A stretch of DNA of 64,000 bases from Acanthacorydalis orientalis. Its lineage: Eukaryota; Arthropoda; Insecta; Megaloptera; Corydalidae. How positions within the stretch are numbered: position 1 is the first letter of the stretch; each line of letters begins with the position of its first letter. This document shows, piece by piece, positions 60,175 through 64,000 of this stretch. The DNA is taken from contig CM068317.1 of assembly GCA_034766995.1 (NCBI GenBank), forward strand, positions 20,766,714 to 20,830,713, in the 5' to 3' direction. Made by a program: the position numbers and the translations under genes. The notes below the pieces were generated by a model, which saw only the letters and a program-made list of their open reading frames with translations, searched no databases and had not been told where the DNA came from.

Positions 60175-61442
60175 TTATGATAAGTATACATATTAATAAA
60201 TGAATCCGAAATGATTATCGGAAAAGAAATAAAATCACTTCTCAATCCAAATTTAGGACACTGGCTGTCGTATATTTTATTTAAAACTTGTTTTACTATT
60301 CACAAAGTTTGTAATTTTCAAATTTTAGATATATTTATCTCGTATTGTAACTCCAAAACGCTCTTAAAATTTAAAAATTAAATTTATTTCGTAGTAAAAA
60401 AAAATTATATTATCAATATAATATTTTTGTAGTAAATATTACAGAAATATAGATATTTAATCAAGTTATTTATCAAATATTTTCAAAAAGAAATTATATG
60501 GAATTTAATTTTAATAATATTTACACATGGGTTCAAATTAATAATAACGTAAAATAAAATAATATATTAAGACATGTTAACATTACAAACTGACGATAAC
60601 GAAATTTGATTAGTAAAATATATTTACTTCATATTTTAATTTAACAACCATCCCGTTATAAATCTTTGTCATTTAAATTAAATTTAGAATTTCTCAAAAT
60701 ACTAAATGCAAAATGTTATTGAAACATAGGAAAAAAATAATTACAAAACGATTACATTCTACATCTTAATATCTTTACATGTACTTCATATAATAAAACA
60801 CATATAATGACTTCACTTCAAAGGTCAAGAGTTTATTTGAAATTATAACGCACATATTGTAAAATTAAAATATTTTCGTTAATGTTAAAGACCAATTTAT
60901 CTACAACATGATTTATTTTACCTATCCAACGTTTGATTTATGAGCATTTTTTTAATGTTTAATAAAATCGTCTTGAAGTATAGAATTAATTAACAATGTC
61001 TAAGATATATTATTTTACTCTGTGAAATAGATAAGTGTTTTTATGACATTAAACTTGAGCTGAAAAAAGTATCATATATTTTATATTATGTACAGAGTGT
61101 CAGTATGGAAATTAACTCAAAAATTAAATTAAATAGGGTTAAGCAATAATTCATAAACGACAGGTAACTAATAGATAATGTTAATATATAATAATAAAAT
61201 AAAATAAAAGTTTAATCTTATAAGAATTTATATTTTCATATATAAAATTTTTACGAAATGGGTTTCTTTTTCATACATACGAATTTGCTTGCAATAAAGT
61301 ACCCCTAATGTATGAAATATCTTATATAGTACCTATATAAGATAAATATTTCACATTTGGCATATTTTTCAATAAAGACATCATAATTCATGAATATTAA
61401 TTTTAATTCAAGTCTTGTTAGATGTCGAACAGATGTATAAAT

Positions 61443-61448
<6 letters not shown>
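60175..61448. other. AT-rich interval, nothing recognised
   Basis: No gene or element boundary that I can support. Confidence 0.5.

Positions 61449-61496
<48 letters not shown>
61449..61496. repeat. (TA)n microsatellite
   Basis: About 24 TA units. Confidence 0.97.
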
Positions 61497-61498
<2 letters not shown>

Positions 61499-61591
61499 CA
61501 ATTAATATTAACAATATTTATTATTAAAGTTTATTTAATAATATAAGATATTAAATATCAATTTTTTTGTTATATTTTCTTCATAAATAAT

Positions 61592-61933
61592 TTATTCGTA
61601 CTTCTTTCCCCAAGCTTGATTCTTTTTCTTAATTATTTTTTTTTTAATATTTCTATTAGCTCTTCTATATCTGTCTCTTGTCCTAGCATTGTCATTTTGA
61701 AGAAGTTTTTGGTAGAGATCTTTCTTCTCTTTGATTTGCTGTTCTATCTCCTCATCCCACCATTCTGGTTTATTTTCCGTCTGTATGGTTCCAACAGATT
61801 CTTGTACTGCTTCCAAAATACAGGATTTTGTGTGTTCATTTTCTTCCTCTATTGTCCGTGTTACTTCCACCAGTTTTTGTTCTAATCTTCTACAATATAA
61901 GAATTTAGTAACATCATGTTCAAAACTTTTCAA
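61592..61933 (-). pseudogene. LINE ORF fragment, region between endonuclease and reverse transcriptase
   Basis: The open minus frame contains RLEQKLVEVTRTIEEENEHT and KPEWWDEEIEQQIKEKKDLY, then QKLLQNDNARTRDRYRRANR and NIKKKIIKKKNQAWGKKYE. The phrase with WWDEE...ExKxxLYxK, followed by a basic coiled stretch, is characteristic of the linker after the endonuclease of non-LTR ORF2 proteins. The frame begins MKSFEHDVTKFLYCRRLEQK only because no stop precedes it. The segment is truncated on both sides. Confidence 0.72.
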
Positions 61934-61937
61934 GTTG

Positions 61938-62310
61938 TATTTTGTAGTCCAAAGTATCGTAAAATATGGCTCAGAAGTATGGGATGTAATAAATCACATA
62001 GAAAAAACTACTATCCACAGAGATGGACTTTCTGAGAAGAAGCTGCAGAATATCGAGACTTCAAAGAGTCAGAAATGCAGACATTAGAAGGGAAATTAAT
62101 ACTGCAGGAGATATCATTGACGATATTGAGAAGAAACAACTGACATGGTTCGGACACACAAAAAGAATGGACGAAGTGAGATGGTCAAGGAGGATATTAG
62201 AGTGGATATCACCAGAAAGGAGAAAGAGAGGACGGACCAAGAAGAAGTTAGAGAGACGACGTGGACGAGGCAATGGAAACAAGAAACCTAGATGAAGAAA
62301 TGTGCTATGA
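61938..62310 (+). pseudogene. LINE ORF C-terminal fragment
   Basis: The first frame gives QSIVKYGSEVWDV (family xxILYGSETW). After a frameshift comes an open block from 62023: MDFLRRSCRISRLQRVRNAD, IRREINTAGDIIDDIEKKQL and TWFGHTKRMDEVRWSRRILE. It ends WISPERRKRGRTKKKLERRR. These are the conserved C-terminal phrases (FLRRxxRxSRxDRxRNxxIR, LTWYGHVxRMDExRxPxxxLEW, GRRxRGRPxxxW) of many insect LINE ORFs. A frameshift after RTKKKLE and a truncated tail make it non-functional. Confidence 0.82.
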
Positions 62311-62364
62311 CAGAAGGAATTGGAATCTGGGGACGGAGAGGCGGCGACAGCCGTAAACAATCCG

Positions 62365-62402
<38 letters not shown>
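62365..62402. repeat. (TA)n microsatellite, possible LINE tail
   Basis: About 19 TA units directly after the LINE 3' end. Confidence 0.95.
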
Positions 62403-62408
<6 letters not shown>

Positions 62409-62755
62409 ATTTAAAATTTACTCAATAAATCGACTGACTGCAAGACAAATATCAAATTAAGACAAATATAATTGTCATTTAGTACATTTTAAAATTATAA
62501 TTATATATTTTTCTACTTAAGTGTTATCTTGGTCATCAACTTTTTGAATCACTTGAGTTTGTTTTCCACTGATTATTTCAAATCTGTCGGGAGATGACAT
62601 ACGTGCCGAAACTAGTAAGGAAACAGGTACTCAAGTAGTCTAAAATGACAATGAGGACTAGACCATTTAAAGCATATTTTATAACTATAGGCTGTAGAAA
62701 TTAAACCTTATAACACATTTAGAGAAGACAAAGAATTGAATGTACAAATGCAAAA
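62403..62755. other. AT-rich interval, nothing recognised
   Basis: The word GAATCACTTGAG near 62545 resembles the hairpin arm at 49641-49654, but no hairpin forms here. Confidence 0.4.
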
Positions 62756-62757
62756 TA

Positions 62758-63254
62758 TTAGGTATACAAATTAATTCGGTACCGTTTAATAGAAAATAAA
62801 TGTTTAGGGAAAAATGAAATAAATATTAAAATATCTCCCATTATTTTACATAACTGTTCTCTATCTGTCGGGTAACTGACGAATCCCTTGTCTAAAAAAG
62901 ATGGCGGCTTTGGGTCGATGAACTCGTAATGCATTTTCGAACCTCTCACTGTTTCAGCATTTTTGCATGTTTCATGTGTCACAATACCGTCCAAAAAATG
63001 TAACAAATCATTCCAGTGGCTTCGGAAATACTTTTTTCAACTGGAATACGAAAAGTTTGCAATGCCTAACGATGGTGCCCAATATGGACACCATCGTATT
63101 CACTATTGTTTTGTATGGTTATACTAACTGTATATAGTGTTTTAAGTGTTAAGATTGGTACTTAAAAATCCTAAAACGATATGAATGTATTTTAATTAAA
63201 AATAGAGTTATGGTTGATTCAATTCAAAGGCACGGAATTAAATATTGCACCTAA
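62758..63254 (-). mobile_element. short mariner-type element (TTAGGTGTA family), copy 3
   Basis: Left TTAGGTATACAAATTAATTC; right, reverse-complemented, TTAGGTGCAATATTTAATTC, both followed by a CGGTACCG or CGTGCCTTTGAATT-like stretch. TA flanks both sides (62756-62757, 63255-63256). The minus frame at 62758-63006 holds SKMHYEFIDPKPPSFLDKGF and VSYPTDREQLCKIMGD, equivalent to the transposase C-terminus (FLExGIxxLPxRWxxVIxNxGxY). The rest of the transposase is deleted. At 497 bp it is nearly the same size as the 14.5-kb copy (508 bp). Confidence 0.83.
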
Positions 63255-63256
63255 TA

Positions 63257-64000
63257 TAGCATAAAATTAACTGACTAAAACAGCACGCATAATTAAAAAG
63301 AATTTGTCAAGACTATCATTCAAATAATTACAGGAAAAAATCATTTAAATAATTATTTGAAAACAAATCATCTCTAATTTTTACAAAAAAAATAATTTAG
63401 CTATATCAGTAAATATTTTTGTGAAGTTTATTGAAAAAATAAGATAATTGTATGTATCTAGCACAGTTTAAGGAGTTGAAATCTAAAAAATGCATCTTAA
63501 ATGTAAACTTACAATAATAAAGATTGAATAGCAGTAATGATTTAATCCATCAAAATTTTGTCCATAAAATCAATGTAGTTATAATTATTTAAAATATAGA
63601 TAAAAACGCATGAACATTTTTGCTGTTTAGAAATATTGTTTTTATGTTAATAAATTGTTCTACATTTTGAGAAGAAAAAAGTTGGTATACAAACATAAAT
63701 TTCCTTCTAGTTTCTTAATATTTTTGTAGAAGTTGTTGATTTGTGTCATAGTTTTTTTTAAATTATTTAAAATAGCTAATTCGATTTTTTTATACATACA
63801 ATGAACAATGAACTACATCTTTTATTTTATTTCTTAACAATACGTCGAAAATATTTCAATGACAATAATAAATGTGATATTAACTCTCACTAAACATTCT
63901 ATCGATGATAAATGTGAATGTAGTCTTGTAATTGTTGATGTAAATAGGTTGAGACGATATGTAAATAATCGACAAAATAAACAATGGGTCGATCTTGTAG
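63257..64000. other. AT-rich interval, nothing recognised
   Basis: No gene or element boundary that I can support. Confidence 0.5.

Larger units (their letters stand above)
61592..62364 (+). mobile_element. Non-LTR retrotransposon fragment with 5' inversion
   Basis: The 3' part (about 61935-62364) is in plus orientation and the 5' part (61592-61933) is inverted. The 3' end runs through GACGGAGAGGCGGCGACAGC and CGTAAACAATCCG into a (TA)n array that may be its tail. Inversion of the 5' part relative to the 3' part is the classic outcome of twin priming during target-primed reverse transcription. The reverse transcriptase core between the two segments is missing. LINE clade cannot be assigned safely. 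Confidence 0.72.

Noticed and set aside
61616..61885. Plus-strand frames at 61616-61885 and 61731-62087 and minus frame 62061-62360
   Set aside because: Shadows of the two LINE fragments, except that the end of 61731-62087 coincides with true plus-strand LINE sequence.

Overview
The window is strongly AT-rich, non-prokaryotic DNA. It has no operon, ribosome-binding or rRNA/tRNA signal, and I found no host gene I could identify. Recognisable content is almost all dead or internally deleted transposons plus very many (TA)n microsatellites. The mix of several mariner subfamilies, pogo/Tigger, Tc1-like, hAT, piggyBac-like and Helitron-like elements points to an arthropod, most likely an insect. 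A hymenopteran is possible (CpG-containing islands in an AT-rich background, TTAGG-like words near 26.0-26.2 kb), but the sequence does not prove it. I read it as an intergenic or intronic TE graveyard.

Layout. 0.3-2.1 kb: hAT element of the ZBED5/FAM200 transposase type, with 16-bp TIRs and a 7/8-matching 8-bp target duplication. 3.8-4.9 kb and 7.4-8.0 kb: two different mariners. 9.0-10.6 kb: decayed Tc1-like element. 10.8-11.2 kb: short Tigger-type element. 11.9-12.5 kb: mariner deletion derivative. 13.4-15.1 kb: Tigger derivative, a second short mariner-type element and a TA array. 16.4-17.7 kb: two mariner 3' halves joined head to head. 21.5-24.1 kb: Tigger with CENP-B/jerky-like N-terminus, an unclassified TIR element and a mariner remnant. 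26.3 kb: a 79-bp mariner that is little more than its two ends. 31.2-32.4 kb: second copy of the 13.4-kb Tigger derivative. 35.4-36.6 kb: third Tigger. 36.7-39.0 kb: mariner split by a Helitron2/Helentron-like insertion. 41.0-41.6 kb: mariner deletion derivative. 44.4-45.6 kb: hAT MITE end in a roughly 423-bp tandem duplication. 47.3-48.4 kb: unclassified TIR element. 50.8-51.1 kb: cluster of CArG-like imperfect repeats. 57.6 kb: piggyBac-type MITE. 58.5-59.1 kb: hAT MITEs. 59.6-60.2 kb: mariner. 61.6-62.4 kb: non-LTR retrotransposon with a 5' inversion. 62.8-63.3 kb: mariner-type MITE.

Few islands escape the AT-rich, TE-derived pattern: about 8.48-8.64, 15.75-15.91, 19.70-19.95, 42.3-42.6, 46.1-46.5 and 56.0-56.2 kb. 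They are GC- and CpG-richer and several hold inverted repeats; they are the best candidates for host regulatory DNA, small RNA genes or isolated exons, but none can be named.

No new multi-gene system is visible. The most interesting structures are the Helitron2-like insertion (asymmetric inverted ends plus terminal palindrome) inside a mariner, the repeated association of TA-targeting transposons with TA microsatellites, the head-to-head mariner, the inverted LINE and several near-perfect small hairpins.
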